A stretch of DNA of 64,000 nt from Novosphingobium sp. (lineage in GTDB: Bacteria; Pseudomonadota; Alphaproteobacteria; Sphingomonadales; Sphingomonadaceae), in contig JACKKV010000008.1 in NCBI GenBank assembly GCA_024236235.1, forward strand, positions 1-64,000. The letters are read 5' to 3'. The notes beneath the pieces are model-generated. The model searched no databases. It was not told the origin of the DNA and was given only the letters and a program-made list of their open reading frames with translations. The position numbers and the translations under genes were made by a program. Shown here piece after piece: positions 1 through 7,926 of this stretch (position 1 is the stretch's first letter; each line of letters begins with the position of its first letter).

Positions 1-2134
1 CGTGAAGCCGTCCCCACAGATAATCATTCTCGCGATACGCACGGCTGAAGAATGCGCCGAAGTTGTAGAACTCGATCCCGCGCAGCGTCGCGGCGGTGCC
101 CCCTTCACGGATCGAACGCGCATCGTCAGGAGAAATCCGGTCAACCTTTACGGGATCGAATTCGGTCAGGCCTTCGTTGCGGACCAGCGGAAGCGTGGTG
201 ACGTCGTAAAAGGGGAAACCGAGATAGGCGAGCAGCATGCGCCGCCGGAACGGGCGGGGCAGCTTGCCCAACCCCACTGCCAGCATCTCCTCCACCTCGT
301 CATCGACGGTACGCAGGTCGCGCCGCTCGGCCATGGCATCAAGCACTGCACCGGGATTATCGAATATCCGTTCGGCCAGTTCCTCGAAATCCGGGCCGAG
401 GCTGGCCGTGCGTTCCCGCTCGATATAACGGGACAGCGCGTTGAAGACGAGCGCCCGGGCCACTTCGCGATCCTGCCGCTCACTTGCATCGGCAAAGACC
501 GGATCGCGCGCCAGCCGCTGTGACAGCAGCCGCAGGCGCCGGATGCGAAAGGCGATATCGTGATTGCGAAAGAAGATGATCGCCTCAGGGCTGGCGCCAA
601 TGCCCTTGCGTTCGTCGGAAAGGCTGACCAGCCCGCGTGCCGCCAGTTCCGCGCGTAGCCGGTCGGCAGTGGAAATGTGATCGGGCAGCAGCAGATGCGG
701 AACCGCCGCATGAACGGTCCGTGCCAGCCGGTCAATGATCCCGTTGAACTTGGCCTGGGCATAGCCATGGAACGCATAACCCGCCTGCTCGGCCGCAGCC
801 TGCTGCGCCTTGGCCCGCCAGCTGTTGAGGCGGCGCGGGGTCAGCTTGCCCATGAACAATGTCCGCCCGAACAGTCGTTCAACCGTGCGTTCCACGTCGG
901 GCTGCAGGGCGGCAAGAATGCGCTGGGTGCGTTCCGCCACGCGCGATTGTGCACCGAGTGCTTCGAGATTGTCGCGGATCGGCTGTTCGCGCGGGATGGT
1001 CGAAAGTGAACCAAGGATCGCGGAAAAAAAGCCCACCGGGCGAGTCCGGTCGTCGCCGCTGCCGCGATCCGGACGTGGATCGATGTAGACGAAGCGGCGG
1101 TCCACCTCACGCTGCACGGGCCGCTGGTTAAGGGCCGCTGCGGCCTCTGCAAATGGCGCATTGACCAGCACCGAACCGTCAATCAGCGAGACGTGATCGA
1201 CATCGCCCTGGCGCACATGCGCGGGCATGATCCGTTCGAGGAATGCATCCCGGCCTGCCCATTCATGCCGACCTTCCCGGGCGAGCGCTTCAATTTCGGC
1301 GACCTGCAATGGCGGGAAGGCGCCGGGAAAGCTCGCAGTGGCGCGCGCCGCGAACACCAGTTCGAGCGGATCGGCAAGGCTTTCCCCTCCAGCCTCTGGC
1401 GCACGCGAATGAAAGCCGACCGGCATGCGGTGCTCGCTCTCTTCAACCATGGGCGGGCTGTTGAGTCGCAGCATTTCGCGATAGCCGCGAAAATCGGTTG
1501 CGGTTACGAACAGGTCAAGCGGATGGCGCGGCGGCAACAACGGTTCGCTCGCCGGAACGGAACGCATCGCTTCCAGTGCCCCGCACAGCAAACGAGAGAA
1601 ACCGATGCCTGAAAAGGGCGGCGCGAACCAGCGGCTGCGGATGAAGCGCGACAGCTTGGCCCGCACTTCGGCACGGGTTTCGGGTGCCACGCTTTCGGAC
1701 ACGGCGTTTCCGGGCCGGGTCAGCACGAAATGCACCAGTGGAGAGGCCCAGAACTTGGCGAAGCGCGACCATGGTCTTGCATCCGGGTCAAGCAGCCGGT
1801 CAACATCGGCCGCGGAAAGCCATAGATCGGTCAGTGGTTCGAGTGAACGACCTGAATGTATCGCTTCGGCCAGGAAGACGGCGTTGATCCCACCAGCGCT
1901 GGCTCCGCTCAAAATGTCGGGCAGGATGCGCAGGCGCAGGCCACGTTCCCGCTCCAGCCTTTCGAGCAGGCGGCAATAGACAGCCTCGCTGCCATCAATG
2001 CAGTGTTGGCCGGAATGAAAGGAACGACTGGCGCGGGCGAGCTTCCACAGTTCCTTGGTCACGCCATGCATGTACACGGCAAGGCTGACCCCTCCGTAAC
2101 AGACCAGCGCGATGCGAAGCTCTTTTTGCTGCAT
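1..2134 (-). CDS. Patatin-like phospholipase domain protein (3' end outside window)
   Basis: The gene is read on the minus strand from ATG at 2134 and stays open for 711 codons to the window edge, so its C-terminus is missing. The N-terminal patatin domain is clear. An oxyanion-type loop YGGVSLA lies near residues 13-19, the nucleophile elbow is GASAG with Ser79, and the dyad Asp is in LIDGS (Asp319). The remaining ~390 residues are the long C-terminal extension (DUF3376-like) of the bacterial patatin-related family. Patatin proteins are Ser-Asp acyl hydrolases acting on phospholipids or lipid esters; the substrate here is unknown. No signal peptide is seen. It diverges from radA, with 71 bases between the starts. 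Confidence 0.85.
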   Translation of the reverse strand, partial: MQQKELRIALVCYGGVSLAVYMHGVTKELWKLARASRSFHSGQHCIDGSEAVYCRLLERLERERGLRLRILPDILSGASAGGINAVFLAEAIHSGRSLEPLTDLWLSAADVDRLLDPDARPWSRFAKFWASPLVHFVLTRPGNAVSESVAPETRAEVRAKLSRFIRSRWFAPPFSGIGFSRLLCGALEAMRSVPASEPLLPPRHPLDLFVTATDFRGYREMLRLNSPPMVEESEHRMPVGFHSRAPEAGGESLADPLELVFAARATASFPGAFPPLQVAEIEALAREGRHEWAGRDAFLERIMPAHVRQGDVDHVSLIDGSVLVNAPFAEAAAALNQRPVQREVDRRFVYIDPRPDRGSGDDRTRPVGFFSAILGSLSTIPREQPIRDNLEALGAQSRVAERTQRILAALQPDVERTVERLFGRTLFMGKLTPRRLNSWRAKAQQAAAEQAGYAFHGYAQAKFNGIIDRLARTVHAAVPHLLLPDHISTADRLRAELAARGLVSLSDERKGIGASPEAIIFFRNHDIAFRIRRLRLLSQRLARDPVFADASERQDREVARALVFNALSRYIERERTASLGPDFEELAERIFDNPGAVLDAMAERRDLRTVDDEVEEMLAVGLGKLPRPFRRRMLLAYLGFPFYDVTTLPLVRNEGLTEFDPVKVDRISPDDARSIREGGTAATLRGIEFYNFGAFFSRAYRENDYLWGRLH

Positions 2135-2205
2135 GATGCAACTGTGGCCCGTGTCTGTCGGAAAGGCAATTGCGTTCCACTTCTGTTCCGGTTATCTCCA
2201 CGATC

Positions 2206-3573
2206 ATGTCAAAGTCCAAACGCCGTTATGTATGCCAGGCCTGTGGCAGTGTTGCGCATCGCTGGCAGGGCCAGTGCCCCGATTGCGGGGAATGGAACAC
2301 GTTGGCGGAAGAAGCACCGGCAACGGTCTTTTCACAGAAGCACGATCTGTCCAGCGGGGGGCGCGCGGTCGAATTCGTGCCGCTGGACGCGCCTGGCCAG
2401 ATGCCGCAACGGCAGGGGACCGGGCTGGCCGAACTGGACCGTGCCCTGGGTGGCGGCCTTGTGCCCGGCTCCGCCATTCTGATGGGCGGCGATCCCGGGA
2501 TCGGCAAATCGACCCTGCTGCTGCAAGCAGCCGCGAAGATCGCCCGGCAGGGCAGGCAGGCGATATATGTCAGCGGGGAAGAAGCGGCGGGGCAGGTGCG
2601 CCTGCGCGCCGCGCGCCTGGGGCTTGCCGATGCGCCAATCCGGCTGGCTGCCGCAACCTCGGTGCGCGATATTCTGACCACGCTCAACGGGATGGACGCG
2701 CCCGCCCTGCTGGTAATCGATTCGATCCAGACCATGCATTCCGACCAGATTGAAGGGGCGCCGGGCACGGTCAGTCAGGTGCGTGGCTGCGCGTTCGAAC
2801 TGATCCGCTATGCCAAGGAAAATGGCACCGCGCTGGTGCTGGTCGGCCATGTCACCAAGGACGGTTCAATCGCGGGACCGCGCGTGCTGGAACATATGGT
2901 CGATGTGGTGATGAGTTTCGAAGGGGAACGCAGCCACCAGTACCGTATCCTGCGCGCGCTCAAGAACCGCTTCGGTGCGGTCGATGAAATCGGCGTTTTC
3001 GCCATGGCCGGGGACGGACTGGAAGAAGTGGCAAACCCTTCCATGCTGTTCCTTTCCGGACGTGAACATCCGGTCGCAGGCAGCGCGGTGTTTCCCGCGC
3101 TCGAAGGGACACGGCCCGTGCTGGTGGAAGTTCAGGCACTGATCGTGCGCTTGCAGAGCGGGGCGACGCCCCGCCGGGCGGTGGTGGGGTGGGACAGCGG
3201 GCGGCTCGCCATGCTGCTCGCGGTGCTCGAATCCCGCTGCGGGCTCAACTATTCATCAGCAGAGGTCTATCTCAATGTCGCGGGTGGCTATCGCCTGACC
3301 GACCCGGCGGCGGACCTTGCGGTTGCTGCCGCGCTGGTTTCCGCGCTGGCAGACCGACCGTTGTCCGCACAGGCGGCCTGGTTCGGGGAAATCTCGCTGG
3401 CCGGAGAAATCCGGCCCGTCAGCCATTCCTCCCTGCGCCTGAGAGAAGCCGCGAAGCTGGGCTTTAATACGGGGTATGGACCGGCGGAATTGAAAGATTC
3501 TGTCCGCGGAATGAAATACGAAGCGCTCAAAATGCTGCCTGACCTCGTTGACCGGATCGTTGCAAAGGCATAA
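2206..3573 (+). CDS. radA: DNA repair protein RadA
   Basis: A 455-residue RadA/Sms, a RecA-like ATPase that promotes branch migration during recombinational repair. The N-terminal C4 zinc finger uses Cys10, Cys13, Cys24 and Cys27. The Walker A motif GGDPGIGKST is near residue 98. The RadA-specific KNRFG motif is in LKNRFGAVDEIG near residue 255. The C-terminal third is the Lon-protease-like domain (VYLNVAGGYRLTDPAADLA). The start at 2206 places the zinc finger at the usual distance from the N-terminus; an upstream in-frame ATG at 2170 is possible but adds non-conserved residues. cvpA follows after 12 bases, suggesting one transcript. Confidence 0.97.
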   Translation: MSKSKRRYVCQACGSVAHRWQGQCPDCGEWNTLAEEAPATVFSQKHDLSSGGRAVEFVPLDAPGQMPQRQGTGLAELDRALGGGLVPGSAILMGGDPGIGKSTLLLQAAAKIARQGRQAIYVSGEEAAGQVRLRAARLGLADAPIRLAAATSVRDILTTLNGMDAPALLVIDSIQTMHSDQIEGAPGTVSQVRGCAFELIRYAKENGTALVLVGHVTKDGSIAGPRVLEHMVDVVMSFEGERSHQYRILRALKNRFGAVDEIGVFAMAGDGLEEVANPSMLFLSGREHPVAGSAVFPALEGTRPVLVEVQALIVRLQSGATPRRAVVGWDSGRLAMLLAVLESRCGLNYSSAEVYLNVAGGYRLTDPAADLAVAAALVSALADRPLSAQAAWFGEISLAGEIRPVSHSSLRLREAAKLGFNTGYGPAELKDSVRGMKYEALKMLPDLVDRIVAKA

Positions 3574-3585
3574 TCACCTGCTCCC

Positions 3586-4119
3586 ATGACGGGATTTGAC
3601 ATCATCGTCCTCGTGCTGGTCGGGGTCGGAGCCTTCGGCGGCTTCATGCGCGGCTTCGTGCAGGAAATCCTCTCGCTTGCCGCATGGGTTCTCGCCCTGT
3701 TCGCAATTCACAGTTTGCATTCGCCGCTGACCTTATGGCTGGTCGAGCGGCAGTATAGCCTGACCGGTGCGGCGGTCTTTTCCTTCGCGCTGCTGCTGCT
3801 TATTCCCTATGCGGGGATGAAGCTGATCGCGGGGCGGCTGGGGCAGGCTTCGCGTTCGTCACTGCTCGGACCGGTCGACCGCGTGCTCGGTTTCGGCTTC
3901 GGCACGGTCAAGGGCATCATCATCGCGGTACTTGCCTTTTCGCTGCTGGTGCTGGGCTATGACACGGTCTGGGGCCCTGCGGGCCGCCCGGAATGGATCA
4001 CCTCCGCACGCACTTATCCGTTCATCTCCACCGCTACGGAAGAACTCGTCCAGATGATTCAGGACCGGCGCGAACTTCTCGCCAGCGAGGATCGCCGGCT
4101 GGAGAAAATGGGCAAATGA
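3586..4119 (+). CDS. cvpA: CvpA family inner-membrane protein
   Basis: A 177-residue polytopic membrane protein with about four hydrophobic segments: roughly residues 4-22, 28-48, 60-82 and 100-125. The CvpA-typical glycine-rich start (MTGFDIIVLVLVGVGAFGGF) and the motif GFGFGTVKG are present. CvpA was named for a role in colicin V production in E. coli and is broadly linked to envelope homeostasis; its biochemical activity is unknown. It sits directly behind radA. Its stop overlaps the start of the IscU-like gene by 4 bases (ATGA), indicating translational coupling. Confidence 0.9.
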   Translation: MTGFDIIVLVLVGVGAFGGFMRGFVQEILSLAAWVLALFAIHSLHSPLTLWLVERQYSLTGAAVFSFALLLLIPYAGMKLIAGRLGQASRSSLLGPVDRVLGFGFGTVKGIIIAVLAFSLLVLGYDTVWGPAGRPEWITSARTYPFISTATEELVQMIQDRRELLASEDRRLEKMGK

Positions 4120-4550
4120 GGGGGGCCGCCAGGCTTTATTCTCCCGAATTGCTCGAACTGGCGGTGCGGCTGGCGGCCTATCCGTGGAAGGATGACATGA
4201 GCCATTACGGCGACGCCCGTTCGCCCAGTTGCGGCAGCCAAATTTCGATTGGTCTGCAGGTTGACGGTAATTCCAGGATATCGCGCATCGGCTTGCGGTC
4301 GCGCGCCTGTGCGGTAGGGCAGGCGGCCGCCGCAATTTTTGCTGACGGCGCCCTGTGGAAGGCAGCGGACTTGATCGCCCCGGCCGAAGCTGAACTGGTG
4401 CTGTGGCTGGCGGGCGAGGGCGACATGCCCGACTGGCCTGGGGTCGGCACGCTGGTTCCCGCGCTTGATTATCCTGGCCGCCACGGCGCGATCCTGTTGC
4501 CGTGGAGAGCGGCGATTGCGGCGCTTTCCAACGCGAGGTCGAGCCGTTAG
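4116..4550 (+). CDS. IscU/NifU-like iron-sulfur cluster scaffold-type protein
   Basis: A 144-residue protein starting at the ATG that overlaps the cvpA stop (ATGA). It resembles the NifU N-terminal/IscU fold. A first cysteine is in the segment GDARSPSCGSQISIGLQV, matching the position of the first IscU ligand, and a second is in RACAVGQAAAAIF, matching the second ligand loop. The third conserved IscU cysteine near the C-terminus is absent; no cysteine follows residue 70. Proteins of this short type are annotated as iron-sulfur assembly scaffolds in sphingomonads. Whether it really assembles clusters with only two cysteines is unclear. No isc or suf genes are nearby. Confidence 0.7.
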   Translation: MRGAARLYSPELLELAVRLAAYPWKDDMSHYGDARSPSCGSQISIGLQVDGNSRISRIGLRSRACAVGQAAAAIFADGALWKAADLIAPAEAELVLWLAGEGDMPDWPGVGTLVPALDYPGRHGAILLPWRAAIAALSNARSSR

Positions 4551-4585
4551 AGCGGCACCGGCAAGCTTAAGGGAGAGCGGCCGCA

Positions 4586-6193
4586 ATGGCGCATGATACC
4601 GCAACAGCAACAGCAGAACCCAGCCCGAAGGAAATCCGGCTGGTCGTGGGCGCCTCGTCAGCAGGCACTGTGTTCGAATGGTACGATTTTTTCATTTACG
4701 CCACCCTGACGACCAGCGGCATCATCGGCAGCACTTTCTTCCCCTCAGGCAACCCTGCCTTGCAGACATTGCTGGCGTGGGCCGGGTTTGCCGTCGGCTT
4801 CGGTTTCAGGCCGCTTGGCGCAATTCTGTTCGGCTATCTGGGTGACAAGCTTGGGCGCAAATACACATTCCTCGTCACCATCACGCTGATGGGCCTCGCC
4901 ACGGCCGGGATCGGCCTTATTCCATCCACTGCCGCAATCGGTGCCGCCGCCCCCATACTGCTTATATTGTGCCGCGTGGGCCAGGGTCTTGCCCTGGGCG
5001 GAGAATATGGCGGCGCGGCCATTTATGTTTCCGAGCACGCCCCGCCGAACAAGCGCGGGTTTTATACCAGCTTCATCCAGGCAAGCGTTATTGGCGGTTT
5101 TGTGCTCAGTCTGGCCATGGTTCTTCTGACCAAGGCTTCGATGAACGAAGCTGCGTTCGTGGGCTGGGGCTGGCGCCTGCCGTTCCTGTTTTCCCTGCTT
5201 CTTCTGGCGGTCTCGCTGTGGATGCGCCTGATGCTGTCGGAAAGTCCGGTTTTCGCCGCCATGCGCGAAGAAGGTGAAATCAGCCATAATCCCTTCATCG
5301 AGAGCTTCACCTATCCCGGCAATCCGAAGCGTATCTTCGTTGCCTTGTTCGGCGTTGCCGCCGGTCTGACGACCATCTGGTACACCGCCATGGTCTACAG
5401 CCTCGAATTTCTGAAGGGGCCGGTCCACATGGAGGATACCGCAGCAGAACTGATCGTGTGCGGGGGCGCATTGCTGGGTAGCATCATGTTCATCGTGTTC
5501 GGTAAATGGTCGGACAGGGTTGGCCGCAAAAAGCCGATTATCATCGGTTATGTGTTGACGCTGGCCACGCTCTTCCCGCTGTTCTGGGCCATGGGCAATG
5601 CGGCCAACCCGTCGCTCGAACTGGCGGCAAAATCGGCCCCCGTTGTCGTTTCGGGCTCCGGGTGCGAATATGATCCCTTTGCCAAGGAACAGGTGAGCGA
5701 TTGCGGCAAGGTGCTGGCGTTGCTGACCGCGAAAGGTGTGAAATACTCGCCGACACCGGGCGAAGCCGCCTCTGTCGCGGTGGGCGACGTGGTGGTCGAC
5801 CGGATGGAGCCGGAAGCGGTTGAGACCGCGCTCAAATCCGCAGGATATGATTTCAGCCCCGTTGTTCCTGCTGGCGGCGATATTGCGGTCATCGTTCTGT
5901 GCCTGCTCGCGCTCAGCGTCCTTTCGGGCATGACGTATGGTCCGGTGGCGGCATTGCTGTCAGAAATGTTTCCGCCAAAGATCCGCTACAGCTCGATGTC
6001 GATCCCTTACCATTTCGGCACAGGCTATTTCGGCGGTTTCCTGCCGTTTATCGCCAGCTACATCGCGGCGAGCACCGGTGATCCCTACTCAGGGCTATGG
6101 TACACCTGGGCTGTCGTGCTGATGGCGCTGGTGGTCGGCATCTGGGGTATCCCTTCCGGCCCGCCGCGTGACTTCGCTGACGATGCCCGCTGA
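4586..6193 (+). CDS. MFS transporter of the metabolite:H+ symporter (MHS) family
   Basis: A 535-residue, 12-segment major facilitator. The N-terminus SSAGTVFEWYDFFIYATL is characteristic of the MHS group (ProP, KgtP, ShiA), and the loop 2-3 motif GDKLGRKYT and the half-repeat signature KWSDRVGRKKP are present. These are proton symporters for organic acids or osmolytes; the substrate cannot be told from sequence. Unusually, about 85-90 residues (around 337-425) lie between predicted segments 9 and 10 on the periplasmic side. They include two cysteines, in GSGCEY and VSDCGKV, that could form a disulfide. A good Shine-Dalgarno (GGGAGAG) precedes the ATG. The 3' end overlaps alr by 11 bases. Confidence 0.9.
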   Translation: MAHDTATATAEPSPKEIRLVVGASSAGTVFEWYDFFIYATLTTSGIIGSTFFPSGNPALQTLLAWAGFAVGFGFRPLGAILFGYLGDKLGRKYTFLVTITLMGLATAGIGLIPSTAAIGAAAPILLILCRVGQGLALGGEYGGAAIYVSEHAPPNKRGFYTSFIQASVIGGFVLSLAMVLLTKASMNEAAFVGWGWRLPFLFSLLLLAVSLWMRLMLSESPVFAAMREEGEISHNPFIESFTYPGNPKRIFVALFGVAAGLTTIWYTAMVYSLEFLKGPVHMEDTAAELIVCGGALLGSIMFIVFGKWSDRVGRKKPIIIGYVLTLATLFPLFWAMGNAANPSLELAAKSAPVVVSGSGCEYDPFAKEQVSDCGKVLALLTAKGVKYSPTPGEAASVAVGDVVVDRMEPEAVETALKSAGYDFSPVVPAGGDIAVIVLCLLALSVLSGMTYGPVAALLSEMFPPKIRYSSMSIPYHFGTGYFGGFLPFIASYIAASTGDPYSGLWYTWAVVLMALVVGIWGIPSGPPRDFADDAR

Positions 6194-7238
6194 ACAGTCC
6201 GGCGTTCCGCCACCCACCCTCCGGCTCAGGCTCGATGCCGATGCCCTGGCCGCCAACTGGCGCACGCTGGATGCATGCGCACCAGGCGCGGCGACCGGGG
6301 CCGCGGTCAAGGCCAACGCCTATGGACTTGGCGTGCGCGAGGTCATGCCGGTGCTGCGCGAGGCAGGTGCGCGCGATTTCTTCGTCGCGCATTGGGGCGA
6401 GGTGCGCGAGGTGCTGGCGCATACGCCGGGAGCGAGTGTTTCAGTCCTGCACGGTCCACTGACGACAGACGACTGCGCCTTTGCCCGCGCAACCGGCGTG
6501 CGCCCTGTCATCAACAGCCTGTTTCAGGCGCGGCTCTGGACAGATGCCGGCGGCGGTCCCTGCGATGTGATGATTGACAGCGGCATTAACCGGCTGGGAC
6601 TCTCGGTTTCGCAGATCGGCGATCCCGCCATGCGTGCCTTGCAAATCGACACGCTGCTGTCGCACCTTGCGTCGGCCGATGAGGACAGCGCCCAGAATGC
6701 GCAGCAGCTTGCCATATTCGAGCAGGCCTGTGCCGTGCTGCCCGCCCGGCGGCGCAGCCTTGCCAACAGCGCCGCCATTGGTCTGGGCGGGGCCTATCAT
6801 TTCGACCTGACCCGGCCGGGCCTGTCGCTCTATGGCGGGGTGCCGCGCCCCGAACTGGCCAACGCCATCCGGCAGGTTGCTTATCCCCAGGCGGCGATCA
6901 TCCAGCTTCGTGATCTCTCCCCCGGCGACCATGTCGGCTATAATGCGACCTTCACGGCCACGCGTGCGATGCGCGCCGCCGTGGTTTCCATCGGCTATGC
7001 TGACGGCTATCTGCGCTGCTGGTCCGGCCATGGCGCGCTGCAGAGCAAGGGCCGCGCCCTGCCGCTGCTTGGCCGTGTATCAATGGACATGGTGGTGGTC
7101 GACCTCGCCCCGGCGCCTGAGTTGCGCGAAGGCGACTGGCTCGACATTCCTTATGCCTTGCCTCAGGCAGCGATGGCCAGCGGCCTGTCGCAATATGAGC
7201 TGATTACCATTCTGGGACGCCGCCTTCACCAGTCCTGA
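6183..7238 (+). CDS. alr: Alanine racemase
   Basis: A PLP-dependent fold-type III racemase converting L-alanine to D-alanine for peptidoglycan. The PLP lysine is in AAVKANAYGLG near residue 43. The second catalytic base, a tyrosine, is in VGYNATFTA; the usual glycine after this tyrosine is asparagine. The C-terminal beta-domain has the conserved VSMDMVVVDL. I chose ATG 6183, which gives 351 residues; GTG 6168 would add five residues and overlap the transporter gene further. It is probably cotranscribed with the transporter. Confidence 0.93.
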   Translation: MPAEQSGVPPPTLRLRLDADALAANWRTLDACAPGAATGAAVKANAYGLGVREVMPVLREAGARDFFVAHWGEVREVLAHTPGASVSVLHGPLTTDDCAFARATGVRPVINSLFQARLWTDAGGGPCDVMIDSGINRLGLSVSQIGDPAMRALQIDTLLSHLASADEDSAQNAQQLAIFEQACAVLPARRRSLANSAAIGLGGAYHFDLTRPGLSLYGGVPRPELANAIRQVAYPQAAIIQLRDLSPGDHVGYNATFTATRAMRAAVVSIGYADGYLRCWSGHGALQSKGRALPLLGRVSMDMVVVDLAPAPELREGDWLDIPYALPQAAMASGLSQYELITILGRRLHQS

Positions 7239-7244
7239 CAGCTA

Positions 7245-7281
7245 TGTTGCGCTGCACATATTGCAATGCTACGTTGCACAA
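7245..7281 (+). promoter_or_regulatory. TTGC/TGCA-rich cluster upstream of phaR, possible PhaR operator
   Basis: In the 68-base alr-phaR gap, TTGC or TGCA words recur at 7247, 7252, 7261 and 7274. They include an inverted pair TGCAA...TTGCA separated by seven bases. PhaR-family repressors bind TGC/GCA-rich sites before phasin genes and their own gene, so autoregulation is plausible. This is inference from motif density and location only. Confidence 0.35.
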
Positions 7282-7306
7282 TCACGCCAGCGAGAGGAGT
7301 GTGGCG

Positions 7307-7864
7307 ATGGCCAAAAAACAAGGGTCCGGCGAAGGCCCGGTGATTATCAAGAAATACGCCAACCGGCGGCTCTACAACACCGCATCGTCGAGCTATATCA
7401 CGCTGGACGATCTCGCCGCGATGACCCGCGAAAATGTCGATTTTCAGGTGCTGGACGCGAAGACCGGCAATGACATCACGCATTCGATCCTGACCCAGAT
7501 CATCATGGAAGAAGAATCCAGCGGCGAACAGATGCTGCCGGTCAGCTTCCTGCGCCAGCTCATTTCCATGTATGGCAATTCGATGCAGGCGATGATGCCG
7601 CAATATCTCGAAGCGGCGATGCAGAACTTCTTCAGCAATCAGCAGAAGTTCCAGCAGGCTTTCAAGGACGGGGTGGCAGGCAGCCCGTTTGAAAAGATCG
7701 CCGAAACCAACCGCGCCATGTTCCGCGCGGCGACCGCGTTTGTCCCTGGTATGGCACAGGCGGCTGACGGCGGAACCGCACCGCAGGCCGGTGGGGCTGA
7801 GCTTGACGCCTTGCGCAAGGAAATGGCCGAAATGCAAAAGAAGCTCGACGCCCTTGGCAAATAG
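7307..7864 (+). CDS. phaR: Polyhydroxyalkanoate synthesis repressor PhaR
   Basis: A 185-residue PhaR/PhbF. The N-terminal DNA-binding domain is recognisable from VIIKKYANRRLYNT and DLAAMTRENVDFQVLDAK (residues ~10-65). It is followed by the PHB-accumulation regulatory domain (ITHSILTQIIMEEE) and a C-terminal coiled-coil tail (LRKEMAEMQKKLDAL). The family represses phasin and polymer synthesis genes and is released by binding nascent PHA. No phaC, phaZ or phasin gene is in this window. The start at 7307 has a Shine-Dalgarno (GAGAGGAG). A cluster of TTGC/TGCA words just upstream may be an autoregulatory site. Confidence 0.93.
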   Translation: MAKKQGSGEGPVIIKKYANRRLYNTASSSYITLDDLAAMTRENVDFQVLDAKTGNDITHSILTQIIMEEESSGEQMLPVSFLRQLISMYGNSMQAMMPQYLEAAMQNFFSNQQKFQQAFKDGVAGSPFEKIAETNRAMFRAATAFVPGMAQAADGGTAPQAGGAELDALRKEMAEMQKKLDALGK

Positions 7865-7926
7865 GCGCTGAAGCGGCATCGGGCGGGGGTATTCCCGTCC
7901 CCCCGGATTCGAAGGCTCAGATTCCC

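Noticed and set aside
7865..7926. G/C-run hairpin between phaR and proS as a terminator
   Set aside because: The pairing of G and C runs is possible but imperfect and there is no T-run after it.
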